A stretch of 25,624 bases of DNA, from contig JBKJLF010000523.1 of assembly GCA_046597185.1 (NCBI GenBank), positions 1 through 25,624 of the forward strand. The letters run 5' to 3'. Each line of letters begins with the position of its first letter. Position 1 is the first letter of the stretch. The position numbers were made by a program, and so were the translations under genes. Shown here piece by piece: positions 1-8,378 of the stretch. The notes beneath the pieces were generated by a model. That model was not told where the DNA came from, searched no databases, and saw only the letters and a list, made by a program, of their open reading frames with translations. The stretch comes from CAMBDR01 sp046597185. GTDB lineage: Bacteria; Pseudomonadota; Gammaproteobacteria; Burkholderiales; Burkholderiaceae_D.

Positions 1-55
1 CAGGTTTCGCAAAAGTTTACAAGCTTTATTTGTACATATTTTGATGCTGTTGAAG

Positions 56-81
56 ACAGTGTGGTAATGGAAATACACTGT
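56..81. repeat. Inverted repeat upstream of the lipoprotein gene
   Basis: ACAGTGT (56-62) and ACACTGT (75-81) form a perfect 7-bp inverted repeat around a 12-base spacer, followed on the plus strand by a T-rich stretch (82-100). It could be the terminator of a gene to the left of the window or an operator for the lipoprotein gene at 190. The sequence does not separate these. No convincing -35/-10 pair was found in 1-189. Confidence 0.3.
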
Positions 82-189
82 TGCTTTTATGGTATTTTTT
101 AAATTGAGAATTGCTGGCCGCAACACGCGGTTTGGGCACAACATGCCGAAATGTTGTAGACTCCTCTCTGTTATTTTCCTGGGACGATT

Positions 190-765
190 ATGAAACCTTT
201 TACTTCTTCGCGCGCGCTGGCGGCACTTACTCTGATTGCAGGTTTATCTGCCTGTGGCGGCTCCAATACCTATCAACTAGGCGGCATCGTTGTTGGCCTG
301 TCTCAAAATGGCCTGGTGCTGTCAAACGGTGGCACTACACTACCCGTTGTTGCAGGATCAACAGGCTTTTTGTTCCCGGACAAACTGAAATATGGCACTG
401 TGTTTGATGTACAAATTCAAACCCAGCCAGCCCATCAATTGTGCGCCGTTTCCAGTGCAAAAGGCAGTGCGGGCACGACATCGACTTCCAGCGGCATCGT
501 TTCCTGCGCACTCAACAATGTTACCGTTGGCGGCACCATAAGCGGTTTAACCACCGATGGCTTGCAGTTGACCAATGGCAGCGACACCTTGCTGGTCGGT
601 GCCAATGCCACCACCTTTGTGATGTCGCAACGAGTCAGTTTCGGCTCATCTTATGGTATCGCGATCCTGAAACAGCCCACTGGCAAAACCTGCTCGGTTG
701 GCAATCCGGCTGGCACCATTACCACCGATACTGCTGTCACCAATATCACCATCACTTGCGTATAA
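190..765 (+). CDS. Putative lipoprotein with two tandem Cys-containing repeats
   Basis: The product is 191 residues. Residues 1-21 look like a lipoprotein signal peptide, with a basic/polar N-terminus, a hydrophobic core and the lipobox L-S-A-C, Cys22 being the lipidation site. The next residue is Gly, not Asp, which favours outer-membrane sorting. The mature part is two copies of one domain, about residues 28-108 and 110-191. Each has a GG-x-I-x-GL start, a GL-x-L-x-NG strand, a QP-x3-x-C motif and a closing Cys, so each copy has two Cys that could pair. This repeat style is common in secreted Burkholderiales proteins of unknown function. The start ATG at 190 has only a weak upstream GGGA. 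The gene converges on lpxC with 25 bases between stops. No enzymatic function can be assigned. Confidence 0.75.
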   Translation: MKPFTSSRALAALTLIAGLSACGGSNTYQLGGIVVGLSQNGLVLSNGGTTLPVVAGSTGFLFPDKLKYGTVFDVQIQTQPAHQLCAVSSAKGSAGTTSTSSGIVSCALNNVTVGGTISGLTTDGLQLTNGSDTLLVGANATTFVMSQRVSFGSSYGIAILKQPTGKTCSVGNPAGTITTDTAVTNITITCV

Positions 766-790
766 GTCATGCCGTACTGGAGCAGGTGCC

Positions 791-1726
791 TTACTCCAAA
801 GCCCATTCCTGCGCCATTTGTTGCACGTAGGAATACGGTGCCTGCCTGACATCATCAAAACTCACCAGTTCATACGCATCGGGCTGCGCCAATAATTGGC
901 GCAGCAGCAGATTATTGAGGGCATGCCCCGATTTGTGCGCCACGAAATGAGCCAGCAAAGGGTGTCCAACCAGGTATAAATCGCCAATCGCATCAAGGAT
1001 TTTATGCCTGACAAATTCATCGTCATAGCGCAAACCACCCTTGTTCAGGATACGATATTCATCCATGACCACGGCATTGCCCATGGAACCACCGCGCGCC
1101 AGACCCAGTTCGCGCAGGGTTTCCACATCTTGCATAAAGCCAAAAGTGCGCGCCCGCGCCACATCGGCCACGTAGCTGACTTCGGCAAAATCAACCTGCG
1201 CATTTTGCGCTGTGCCATCGACGGCGGGGTGATTAAATTCAATGAAAAAATCCAGTTTGAAGCCATTATGCGGTTCCAGCCGCGCCCATTTTTCAGCTGC
1301 ACCCTGGCCTTGCCGCACTTCAACCGTTTTCTTGACACGAATAAATCGACGCGCCGCGTTTTGTTCTTTGACGCCCGCTTGCTGCAATAAATAAACAAAC
1401 GATGAGGCCGAACCATCCATGATCGGGATTTCTTCGGCGCTGACATCAATAATCAGGTTATCCAAACCCAAGCCGGCACAGGCGGACATTAAATGCTCGA
1501 CCGTGGAAACCTTGGCCCCATTTTTCACCAGGGTGGAAGCCATACGGGTTTCGCCAACAATTTCCGCACTAACCGGGAATTCGACAATCGGCTGCAAGTC
1601 AACCCGACGAAACACGATACCCGTATCCACCGCTGCCGGACTGATTTTTAATTCAACCTTGGTGCCTGAATGCAAGCCCACACCAATGGTTTGCACGCTT
1701 TGTTTGATGGTTCTTTGAGTTAGCAT
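791..1726 (-). CDS. lpxC: UDP-3-O-acyl-N-acetylglucosamine deacetylase LpxC
   Basis: LpxC is the zinc-dependent deacetylase that commits UDP-3-O-acyl-GlcNAc to lipid A synthesis in the cytoplasm. The 311-residue product has the family landmarks: QRT-[IL]-K at the N-terminus, GVGLHSG, STVEHL with zinc ligand His78, the EIPIMDGSA loop, RARTFGF, the FVRHK-x3-D motif holding another zinc His and Asp, and the SGHALNN catalytic His near the C-terminus. I start at ATG 1726 because the resulting MLTQRT aligns with the E. coli start MIKQRT. A TTG two codons upstream is possible but has no better ribosome site. LpxC often closes the dcw cluster near ftsZ. Here an aminotransferase and a peroxiredoxin gene lie in between. 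Confidence 0.97.
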   Translation of the reverse strand: MLTQRTIKQSVQTIGVGLHSGTKVELKISPAAVDTGIVFRRVDLQPIVEFPVSAEIVGETRMASTLVKNGAKVSTVEHLMSACAGLGLDNLIIDVSAEEIPIMDGSASSFVYLLQQAGVKEQNAARRFIRVKKTVEVRQGQGAAEKWARLEPHNGFKLDFFIEFNHPAVDGTAQNAQVDFAEVSYVADVARARTFGFMQDVETLRELGLARGGSMGNAVVMDEYRILNKGGLRYDDEFVRHKILDAIGDLYLVGHPLLAHFVAHKSGHALNNLLLRQLLAQPDAYELVSFDDVRQAPYSYVQQMAQEWALE

Positions 1727-1750
1727 GGTCAATTTTTCTATTCAGGCACA

Positions 1751-1777
1751 CAGATGAGCCAAACCTCAGCCCATCTG
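1751..1777 (-). other. Hairpin between the peroxiredoxin gene and lpxC
   Basis: CAGATG and CATCTG flank an inner GGCT/GGCT pairing with two G-U pairs, giving a stem of about 10 bp with a 7-base loop. It sits in the 70-base gap between the two genes. No U-run follows, so it is not a standard terminator. It could be an mRNA processing or stability element. Confidence 0.3.
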
Positions 1778-1796
1778 CATTACCACAAATCCAGGC

Positions 1797-2303
1797 TTAG
1801 CCTAACTGTGCCAGCATGGTTTCAGCGTTCGACACTTCAAACGCACCGCCTTGCTCCACATTTAATTGACTTACTACGCCGTCATCGACCAACATCGAAT
1901 AGCGCTGCGAACGGGTGCCCATGCCAAACTTGCTGAAATCGGCATCCAAACCCAAGGCTTTGCTAAAATCAGCATTGCCATCGGCCATCATGCGGATAAC
2001 GCCTGTGGCTTTTTGATCACGGCCCCACGAGCCCATCACGAATGCATCATTCACCGAAATACACCAGATTTCATCCACGCCCTTGGCCTTCAATTGCGCG
2101 GCCAGTGCCACATAACCAGGCGCATGCTTGGCCGAACAGGTTGGTGTGAAGGCCCCCGGCACAGCAAAGATCGCAATCTTTTTGCCCTTGGTCAGGTCGC
2201 TGACGTTAAACGTATTTGGCCCCAGCGAGCAGCCTTCGGTTTCGGTTTCAATAAATTCTGCCAATTTGCCTTCTGGCAAACGATCACCCACTTTAATGGT
2301 CAT
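1797..2303 (-). CDS. Peroxiredoxin of the Prx5 type
   Basis: This is a thiol peroxidase that reduces H2O2 and organic hydroperoxides in the cytosol. The 168-residue product has the Prx active-site segment PGAFTPTC with peroxidatic Cys56, followed by HAPGY, and the SVNDAFVM-x-W segment typical of the Prx5/redoxin branch. Two further Cys (about residues 25 and 86) are present; whether either acts as a resolving Cys is unclear. The open frame continues about 70 codons upstream, but that part is unlike the family. The ATG at 2303 starts MTIKVGDRLP as expected and has AAGGAA eight bases upstream, so it is taken as the start. A peroxiredoxin gene next to lpxC is, from memory, common in Burkholderiales. 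The 176-base gap upstream may hold its own promoter, but no clear one was found. Confidence 0.93.
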   Translation of the reverse strand: MTIKVGDRLPEGKLAEFIETETEGCSLGPNTFNVSDLTKGKKIAIFAVPGAFTPTCSAKHAPGYVALAAQLKAKGVDEIWCISVNDAFVMGSWGRDQKATGVIRMMADGNADFSKALGLDADFSKFGMGTRSQRYSMLVDDGVVSQLNVEQGGAFEVSNAETMLAQLG

Positions 2304-2479
2304 ATTCAATTCCTTGGAAAAATAGTCAAAAATTCGCCGCACAGTATCGATGCTTTCGATGCTTTCGACAGTTTCGCGGCGATTGCGCACGCAAGGCGTA
2401 CAGTATGCCTGAATCAGGATTTTTGTGCAGCGCAACCATTCAAGTAACAGGGTCATCCCGAATTCACTGCATATCACCA

Positions 2480-3709
2480 TCACAGCATCTCGGCATCGCG
2501 AAACACTTGCCATGCTGCATCAGCTGCTGCGCCGCGTGTCATCTTCACGCCAAAGCCATGCAATACGGTTTCAAATCCGCACAAGGTGGTGAGCACGCAA
2601 TCGGGGTGAGCGTTGTAGCCCATGCTGCCGATACGCCAGATTTTTCCATGCAACGGACCAAAAGACGAACCAATTTCGATGTGGAATACTTTTAACAAGG
2701 CCGCGCGCAGCTTGTCGCCATCCACCCCTGGCGGTATCAACACACCCGTCACATTCGGCATTTTATAGCGCTTGTCGCCATACACGGTCAAGCCCATCGC
2801 TTCCACCCCGGCCACCATGGCATTGCCGCAAATGGAATGGCGGCGCGCCACCGCAGCATAGCCTTCGGCCACAAACAAACGGGCGCATTCGCGGCTAGCA
2901 TACAACATGGTGGTGGCTTCGGTGTGGTGATTTAAGGCTTTGGATGACCAGTATTCCATAATCATGGCCAAATCAAAATAATTGGACGCAATGCGCACAC
3001 CCTCGCCCGGCACGTAGCCGTGTGGGCGCAAACCTTCTTCAATATGGCGACGGCGCTGGATCACATGCGCCACCTGATCGCTGATGGTAATCGGCGCAGC
3101 CCCGGATGGCCCCATCAAACATTTTTGCAAGCCGGCGGTAACGCAATCGATTTGCCAGGCATCGGTGGGCAAGCGTGCGCCGCCTAATGACGCGGTCGCA
3201 TCAACTTGTAACAGCACACCGTTTTCGCGGCAAATATGGCCGATTTGATCCAGTGGCTGCAACATGGTGGTCGAAGTATCGCCTTGGCAAATAGCCAGCA
3301 GCTTGGGATGATATTGTTTGATCGCCGCTTCAATCTGTTCGGGGTCGAGCACCGTGCCCCAAGGCGCTTCGACGATGCAAACCTCGGCCCGGACCCGTTG
3401 CGCAATTTCAACCATCAACTGTCCAAAACGGCCAAAGCTGGCCACCAACACCCGCTCCCCCGGTTCGATTATCGACACCATAACGCATTCGATGGCTGCC
3501 CTGGCCGTGCCGTCAATCAACAAAGTCCACTCGTTTTTAGTTCGAAACACCTGGCGATACAAAGCCATGGTTTCTTTCATGGATTGGCGAAAATGGGTAT
3601 CGAACTGGCCCATCACTTGCGTGCCCATTGCGCGCAATACCCTTGGATCACAATTGATGGGGCCGGGGCCCATCAATAAATAATTGGCGTGGGAAATTTC
3701 TTCCATCAT
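2480..3709 (-). CDS. PLP-dependent class V aminotransferase (alanine/ureidoglycine-glyoxylate type)
   Basis: The product is 409 residues, fold type I, class V. Visible landmarks are the N-terminal LLMGPGPI motif typical of AGXT-like aminotransferases, Asp170 in QVDATAS (expected to hold the PLP pyridine nitrogen) and Lys196 in AGLQKCLMGPSG (expected Schiff-base lysine). Family members transfer an amino group to glyoxylate or pyruvate; the closest types are alanine-glyoxylate, serine-glyoxylate and PucG-like ureidoglycine-glyoxylate aminotransferases. No purine-degradation gene is nearby, so the substrate is open. Two adjacent ATG codons compete as start, with GAGG five bases before the first (3709). 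It lies between ftsZ and lpxC, is separated from ftsZ by 241 bases and a terminator-like hairpin, and is probably expressed from its own promoter. Confidence 0.88.
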   Translation of the reverse strand: MMEEISHANYLLMGPGPINCDPRVLRAMGTQVMGQFDTHFRQSMKETMALYRQVFRTKNEWTLLIDGTARAAIECVMVSIIEPGERVLVASFGRFGQLMVEIAQRVRAEVCIVEAPWGTVLDPEQIEAAIKQYHPKLLAICQGDTSTTMLQPLDQIGHICRENGVLLQVDATASLGGARLPTDAWQIDCVTAGLQKCLMGPSGAAPITISDQVAHVIQRRRHIEEGLRPHGYVPGEGVRIASNYFDLAMIMEYWSSKALNHHTEATTMLYASRECARLFVAEGYAAVARRHSICGNAMVAGVEAMGLTVYGDKRYKMPNVTGVLIPPGVDGDKLRAALLKVFHIEIGSSFGPLHGKIWRIGSMGYNAHPDCVLTTLCGFETVLHGFGVKMTRGAAADAAWQVFRDAEML

Positions 3710-3898
3710 GGTTGCCTCACAACATTGGTTGAATGTCGGTTCAGGTTACCAGAATTAAGGCCAGAAAAATAATTTGAGTCTCAAAAAAATACAAGCAACC
3801 ATTCATTTTGAAGAGAATGCGCACGGCTGCAGCAGGTCGTTTCGATTTGATTGAGCGGGAAGAGAGGGATTGCGTCCATACACACTGCGGCACGCATC

Positions 3899-3938
3899 AA
3901 AGCAAACACTGAGCACCTTGCGCGCTCAGGTTTGCTTT
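3899..3938 (-). terminator. Terminator-like hairpin after ftsZ
   Basis: AAAGCAAAC (9 bp) plus CTGAGC (6 bp) pair with their complements around a 9-base loop, with one bulged base. It starts 12 bases beyond the ftsZ stop. The only U-rich stretch is the last three bases of the stem, so termination strength is uncertain. Because the arms begin with A and end with T, it could act in both directions. It marks the likely end of the main dcw transcript. The rest of the gap to 3709 is A/T-rich near the aminotransferase start and may hold a promoter. Confidence 0.6.
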
Positions 3939-3950
3939 AAAGATGTCTGA

Positions 3951-5153
3951 TTAATCCGCCTGCTTACGCAAAAACGCCGGAATATCATAGGTTTCCATGC
4001 CATTTTTTTCCATCGCACGCACTTGCTCGGAAGCCGATTCACGCCGCCATACCGCTGGCTGCTTCATCGTATCAAACGAGTTGCTGCTCGAAGCCTGACC
4101 CTGCACCGGTTGCGACACACTACCGCCACCCATGCCACCCACCGCCATGACCGGGCCGGTGCCAGTGCGCAAGACTGGGGTTTGCACCAGTTGCACATTC
4201 TTTTTGGCACGGCCCAAACCAGTTGCCACCACGGTTACGCGCAAGCTGTCGCCCATGGCGTCATCGTAAGCAATACCTTGCGCAATGGTGGCGTCCGCTG
4301 CCGCAAAAGCACGTACTGCAGACATCACTTCTTTAATTTCTTTACCCTTCAGGCTGCGGCTGGCCGTCACATTGACCAACACCCCGCGTGCGCCGGATAA
4401 ATCGATGCCGTCCAGCAAGGGCGACGAAATCGCCTGTTCCGCCGCAATTCGGGCACGATCCACGCCCGAGGCGGTCGAGGTGCCCATCATAGCCTTGCCC
4501 TGCTCGCCCATAATGGTTTTTACGTCGTTGAAATCGACGTTGATATGGCCCGGGACATTGATGATTTCGGCAATCCCGGCCACCGCATTGTTGAGCACAT
4601 CATCGGCATGCTGAAACCATTCCAGCATACTGTCATCTTCATAGATTTCTTCCAACTTTTCATTCAAGATGATGATCAGGGAATCGACCTTGGAAGCCAA
4701 TTCTTCCAGACCCGCTTCGGCCACTTCCATGCATTTCTGGCCTTCATACGAAAACGGCTTGGACACCACCGCCACCGTCAGCGCGCCCATTTCTTTGGCG
4801 ATTTCTGCTACTACAGGCGCAGCCCCCGTACCCGTGCCGCCGCCCATACCAGCCGCAATAAACACCATATGCGCGCCACGCAATGCGTCTTCGATGCGGC
4901 CACGGGTTTCTTCGGCCAATTTGCGCCCGATTTCCGGCTTCATGCCCGCACCCAAACCACTGGCACCAATTTGAATGATGTTATGTGCTTTCGATGCCGC
5001 CAGCGCTTGCGCGTCGGTATTGGCGGTAATGAACTCCACCCCATGCATACCCTTGTTAATCATATGCTGTACCGCATTACCACCGGCACCGCCCACACCA
5101 ACCACCTTGATGACGGTGCCTTGTGTTGCGTTATCTACCATGTCAAAATCCAT
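3951..5153 (-). CDS. ftsZ: Cell division GTPase FtsZ
   Basis: FtsZ is the tubulin homologue that polymerises with GTP into the Z ring at mid-cell. The product is 400 residues. The GTP-binding tubulin signature GGGTGTG is at 104-110, the upstream GVGGAGGNAV loop at about 19-28, and the T7 synergy loop NVDFND at 205-210 with both catalytic Asp. A Gly/Ser/Gln-rich linker (about 330-375) leads to the C-terminal peptide DIPAFLRKQAD, which binds FtsA and ZipA-type partners. The ATG has AGGAG six bases upstream. The 149-base gap after ftsA contains a long imperfect hairpin, so ftsZ may have separate expression control. Confidence 0.99.
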   Translation of the reverse strand: MDFDMVDNATQGTVIKVVGVGGAGGNAVQHMINKGMHGVEFITANTDAQALAASKAHNIIQIGASGLGAGMKPEIGRKLAEETRGRIEDALRGAHMVFIAAGMGGGTGTGAAPVVAEIAKEMGALTVAVVSKPFSYEGQKCMEVAEAGLEELASKVDSLIIILNEKLEEIYEDDSMLEWFQHADDVLNNAVAGIAEIINVPGHINVDFNDVKTIMGEQGKAMMGTSTASGVDRARIAAEQAISSPLLDGIDLSGARGVLVNVTASRSLKGKEIKEVMSAVRAFAAADATIAQGIAYDDAMGDSLRVTVVATGLGRAKKNVQLVQTPVLRTGTGPVMAVGGMGGGSVSQPVQGQASSSNSFDTMKQPAVWRRESASEQVRAMEKNGMETYDIPAFLRKQAD

Positions 5154-5182
5154 AATAAGCTCCTATTTCCCGTTTTAGTGCT

Positions 5183-5233
5183 GTTTTCAATCGCCAAACT
5201 TCACGGATGTAAGTTCGTCTGGCGGCTGAAAAC
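5183..5233 (-). other. Long imperfect hairpin in the ftsA-ftsZ gap
   Basis: GTTTTCA, CGCCA and AACTT pair in order with AAGTT, TGGCG and TGAAAAC around a 9-base loop, with a 2x2 mismatch and one 4-base bulge (17 paired bases). It lies about 30 bases upstream of the ftsZ start, on the mRNA leader side. An AT-rich stretch 5' of it (about 5240-5275) looks promoter-like but has no convincing -35. It could control ftsZ mRNA processing, stability or translation. Confidence 0.45.
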
Positions 5234-5302
5234 TGCGTTTTGTCTATTGTATATTTAATTACCAAAAACCCATAGTACTACCGATTACCAATCCATTAAA
5301 CT

Positions 5303-6535
5303 TTAAAAATTCCCTAAAAACCACTCTTTTGTGCGTTGCCACGCTGCCATAACCGACCCTTCTTGCCGGGTGACGATATGGCCGCGTATATATTGCTTCT
5401 TTGCTTCCAATAACAAACCTAATACCGTCGAATAACGCGGGCTGCGCACCACATCGGCCAGTTGACCGCGATAGTCTGGCGTGCCCAGCCGGGTTGGCTT
5501 TAAAAAGATGTCTTCCGCCAACTCCACCATGCCGGGCATTAAAGCACTCCCACCCGTAATGACTATACCCGACGACAGCACTTCCTCATAGCCGGATTCG
5601 CGCACAACCTGGTGTATCAAGCTAAATAATTCTTCCACGCGTGGCTCAATCACTGCCGCCAAGGCCTGGCGCGACAAACTGCGGGTGCCACGGTCGCCCA
5701 AACTGGGTACTTCCAGCGTTTCACCGGGGTCGGCCAGAATTTGCTTGGCCACGCCATAACGCATTTTGATTTCTTCCGCTTCCGAAGTCGGGGTGCGCAA
5801 AGCCATCGCAATATCGTTGGTGATTTGGTCGCCGGCAATGGGAATGACTGCCGTATGCCGAATCGCGCCCTCGGAAAACACCGCCACATCGGTCGTGCCG
5901 CCACCAATATCGATCAAGACCACGCCCAACTCTTTTTCGTCTGATGTCAGCACCGCTTCGGCCGAGGCCATCGGCTGCAAAATCAAATCCGACACTTCCA
6001 AACCGCAACGACGCACGCATTTCACGATGTTTTGCACCGCCGAGACCGCGCCCGTCACAATATGCACCTTCACTTCCAAACGAATACCACTCATGCCGAT
6101 CGGTTCGCGCACGTCTTCCTGGCTATCGACGATAAATTCTTGCGGCACCGTATGCAGTAATTGCTGATCGGTTGGAATATTCACCGCTTTCGCCGTTTCA
6201 ATCACCCGGTGGACATCGGCAGCGGTGACTTCTTTATCTTTAATGGCCACCATGCCGCTGGAATTAAAACTGCGGATATGGCTGCCCGCAATCCCGGCGT
6301 ACACGTTTTTGATCTTGCAATCGGCCATCAACTCGGCTTCTTCCAGCGCGCGTTGAATTGATTCCACCGTGGCTTCAATATTCACCACCACGCCTTTTTT
6401 CAGGCCCTTCGATTCGTGTTGACCCAGGCCAATCACTTCGTGGTGGCCATCGGGCATGATCTCTGCCACCACGGCCACCACCTTGGAGGTGCCGATGTCG
6501 AGGCCCACAATCAAATTTTTCACGTCTTTTGTCAT
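5303..6535 (-). CDS. ftsA: Cell division protein FtsA
   Basis: FtsA is the actin-fold ATPase that tethers FtsZ to the inner membrane and recruits later division proteins. The 410-residue product has the phosphate-1 motif GLDIGTSK near the N-terminus and the phosphate-2 motif IDIGGGTTDVAVF in the middle. An amphipathic C-terminal segment (AAWQRTKEWFLGNF) is the expected membrane-targeting helix. The frame is open for 29 codons upstream, overlapping the end of ftsQ. The ATG at 6535 gives the family N-terminus MTKDVKNLIVGLD and has a purine-rich GAGAAG upstream, so it is preferred. It starts 25 bases after ftsQ. Confidence 0.98.
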   Translation of the reverse strand: MTKDVKNLIVGLDIGTSKVVAVVAEIMPDGHHEVIGLGQHESKGLKKGVVVNIEATVESIQRALEEAELMADCKIKNVYAGIAGSHIRSFNSSGMVAIKDKEVTAADVHRVIETAKAVNIPTDQQLLHTVPQEFIVDSQEDVREPIGMSGIRLEVKVHIVTGAVSAVQNIVKCVRRCGLEVSDLILQPMASAEAVLTSDEKELGVVLIDIGGGTTDVAVFSEGAIRHTAVIPIAGDQITNDIAMALRTPTSEAEEIKMRYGVAKQILADPGETLEVPSLGDRGTRSLSRQALAAVIEPRVEELFSLIHQVVRESGYEEVLSSGIVITGGSALMPGMVELAEDIFLKPTRLGTPDYRGQLADVVRSPRYSTVLGLLLEAKKQYIRGHIVTRQEGSVMAAWQRTKEWFLGNF

Positions 6536-6560
6536 AAAATTCTTCTCTGCTTTCTGAACT

Positions 6561-7394
6561 TCAACGTCTGTATTGAGGCGCTGCCCGCGCACGCGCCGGT
6601 TTTGCCACAGGATGTTGCTCAAGCGTGATATTCAAGTTACTCGACTTCACCGCCAAACCATTCGCGTAACGCATATCCACACTCTCAATTTTGCCATTGG
6701 CTATTTGCAGCAATTTTGGGTACACCGCAATCAGCCGTTGCACCCGGTCTTTCAAGGTATGGCCGTTTTGCTCGCGCCCTAATTCAACGGTCGTACCATT
6801 ATTCAATTTTACACGCCACGCATAGCGGTTTGAGAGCGCCAACTCTTCCGGCAACAAATTCAGCGGCTCCAACCATTTACGCAACTCCGTATACCGTGCC
6901 AATACTTCTTTTTCACTGCCTGCCGGGCCGGTCAATTGTGGCAAATTACTGTCCTTACCCAAGTCCTCTTCCGCTTCGGCCAGGTTGGCGGTAAATAATT
7001 CGCCATTCACCGACAACAAGCGCCCTTCATCTTCCCCCCAGGTGGCCAAGACCTGGTGTTCTTCCAATGCCACAATCAGGCGGTTGGGCCATTCACGCCG
7101 TACCGATGCGCGCCGCACCCAGGGTACGGCTTCAAATGCTTGCCTGACAGCATCCAAATCGGTGGTAAAAAAATTACCACGCAACTTCGGTATGGCGGTG
7201 CCACGTATGGTCAGCTCATTCACATGACGCAAATCCAGTTCACGGCCATTGACCACACTTTCAATCCTGATCTGGCGCAACACAAACATGGGCCTGTGCG
7301 CCAACCACCACACGCCACTGGCCAGCAACGACAACAACACCAAGCCCAATAGCGCATTGGCAATGCCGTTTAACAAGCGCGTGTCATGCCACAC
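6561..7394 (-). CDS. ftsQ: Cell division protein FtsQ (POTRA-domain divisome protein)
   Basis: FtsQ is a bitopic inner-membrane protein that links early and late divisome proteins, binding FtsB and FtsL in the periplasm. The 277-residue product has a short cytoplasmic N-terminus, one membrane helix at about 10-31, then the POTRA domain starting at FVLRQIRIES and containing VPWVRRASVRREWPN, followed by the beta domain. The start is GTG at 7394, with AAGGGG six bases upstream. The ddlB stop is only three bases before it. The tail after about 260 is rich in Ala, Arg and Pro. Confidence 0.95.
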   Translation of the reverse strand: MWHDTRLLNGIANALLGLVLLSLLASGVWWLAHRPMFVLRQIRIESVVNGRELDLRHVNELTIRGTAIPKLRGNFFTTDLDAVRQAFEAVPWVRRASVRREWPNRLIVALEEHQVLATWGEDEGRLLSVNGELFTANLAEAEEDLGKDSNLPQLTGPAGSEKEVLARYTELRKWLEPLNLLPEELALSNRYAWRVKLNNGTTVELGREQNGHTLKDRVQRLIAVYPKLLQIANGKIESVDMRYANGLAVKSSNLNITLEQHPVAKPARARAAPQYRR

Positions 7395-7397
7395 AAA

Positions 7398-8378
7398 TTA
7401 CCCCTTCCCTGCACTCATTTTTAAGCGTGCCGAACGCAAAATTTCAACGCATAAATCTTCATAACTGATACCTACCGCGCGCGCCGCCATCGGCACCAGC
7501 GAATGCCCGGTCATACCAGGCGAGGTATTGATTTCCAAAAAGAAGGGCGCTTGATCGCTGTCACGTATCAGCACATCCAGCCGCCCCCAGCCTTCGCAGC
7601 CAATGGCCTGATAGGCTTGCACCGCCATTTGTTCGATATGCTGGCGCAGGGCCGGGTCGATTTCTACCGGGCAAATGTATTGGGTATCGTCAGTAAAATA
7701 TTTATTCTGGTAATCGTAATTGCCCGCCGGGGCGACAATTTCAATCATCGGCAAAGCGCGCGCCTGCTTGCCCTGGCCCAGCACCGCCACGGTAAATTCA
7801 CGCCCGCTGATAAATTCTTCGGCCAATACCACTTCATCATACTTGGCGGCGGTTTGGTAGGCTTCGCTCACGTCAGAATACGCCACCACCTTGGTGATGC
7901 CGATGGTGGAGCCTTCGTGCGGCGGCTTCATGATCAAAGGCAAACCCAGTTCATCCGGCACGCGGCGCAATTCGCTGTTGGCGTCCAGCAGCGCATAACG
8001 CGGGGTCGGTATGCCATGCGAAATCCAAATCTTTTTGGTGTAGGTTTTATCCATCGCAATGCTGGAGGCCATCACACCACTACCAGTATAGGGAATGCCC
8101 AATTGTTCCAACACGCCTTGAATGCTGCCGTCTTCACCAAAGCGGCCATGTAGGGCAATGAAGACGCGGTCAAATTTTTCTGCCGCCAATTCAGCCAGGC
8201 TGCGCTCGCCGGTGTCGAAGCCATGGGCATCCACGCCGCGTGCGCGCAAGGCTTGTAACACGCCATTGCCGGACATAAATGAAATTTCACGTTCTGCCGA
8301 GCGCCCGCCCAGCAATACGCCGACCTTACCAAAGTCTGGCCCCTGCATCACAAAGTTCTTGTTGTCCTTATCACTCAC
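7398..8378 (-). CDS. ddlB: D-alanine--D-alanine ligase
   Basis: This ATP-grasp ligase makes D-Ala-D-Ala for the MurF step in the cytoplasm. The N-terminal VGVLLGGRSAEREIS motif, the central ATP-grasp segments (MKPPHEGSTIGI, EEFISGREFTV) and the C-terminal metal/ATP motif LEINTSPGMTGHS are all present. I choose the GTG at 8378, which overlaps the murC stop as GTGA and has AAGGGGA six bases upstream, giving 326 residues. An ATG at 8348 (316 residues) is closer to the E. coli length but lacks a well-placed ribosome site. Longer in-frame starts would lie inside murC. Confidence 0.95.
   Translation of the reverse strand: MSDKDNKNFVMQGPDFGKVGVLLGGRSAEREISFMSGNGVLQALRARGVDAHGFDTGERSLAELAAEKFDRVFIALHGRFGEDGSIQGVLEQLGIPYTGSGVMASSIAMDKTYTKKIWISHGIPTPRYALLDANSELRRVPDELGLPLIMKPPHEGSTIGITKVVAYSDVSEAYQTAAKYDEVVLAEEFISGREFTVAVLGQGKQARALPMIEIVAPAGNYDYQNKYFTDDTQYICPVEIDPALRQHIEQMAVQAYQAIGCEGWGRLDVLIRDSDQAPFFLEINTSPGMTGHSLVPMAARAVGISYEDLCVEILRSARLKMSAGKG

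Noticed and set aside
766..790. Terminator between the lipoprotein gene and lpxC
   Set aside because: Only a 4-bp GGAG/CTCC pairing with no U-run is visible, too weak to call.
2304..2513. Longer peroxiredoxin reaching into the aminotransferase gene
   Set aside because: The extra 70 residues do not resemble the family, while the ATG at 2303 has a good ribosome site and the expected N-terminus.
4545..5258. Plus-strand open frame of 237 codons opposite ftsZ
   Set aside because: It is antisense to a conserved gene, with shadow-like composition and no ribosome site or family match.
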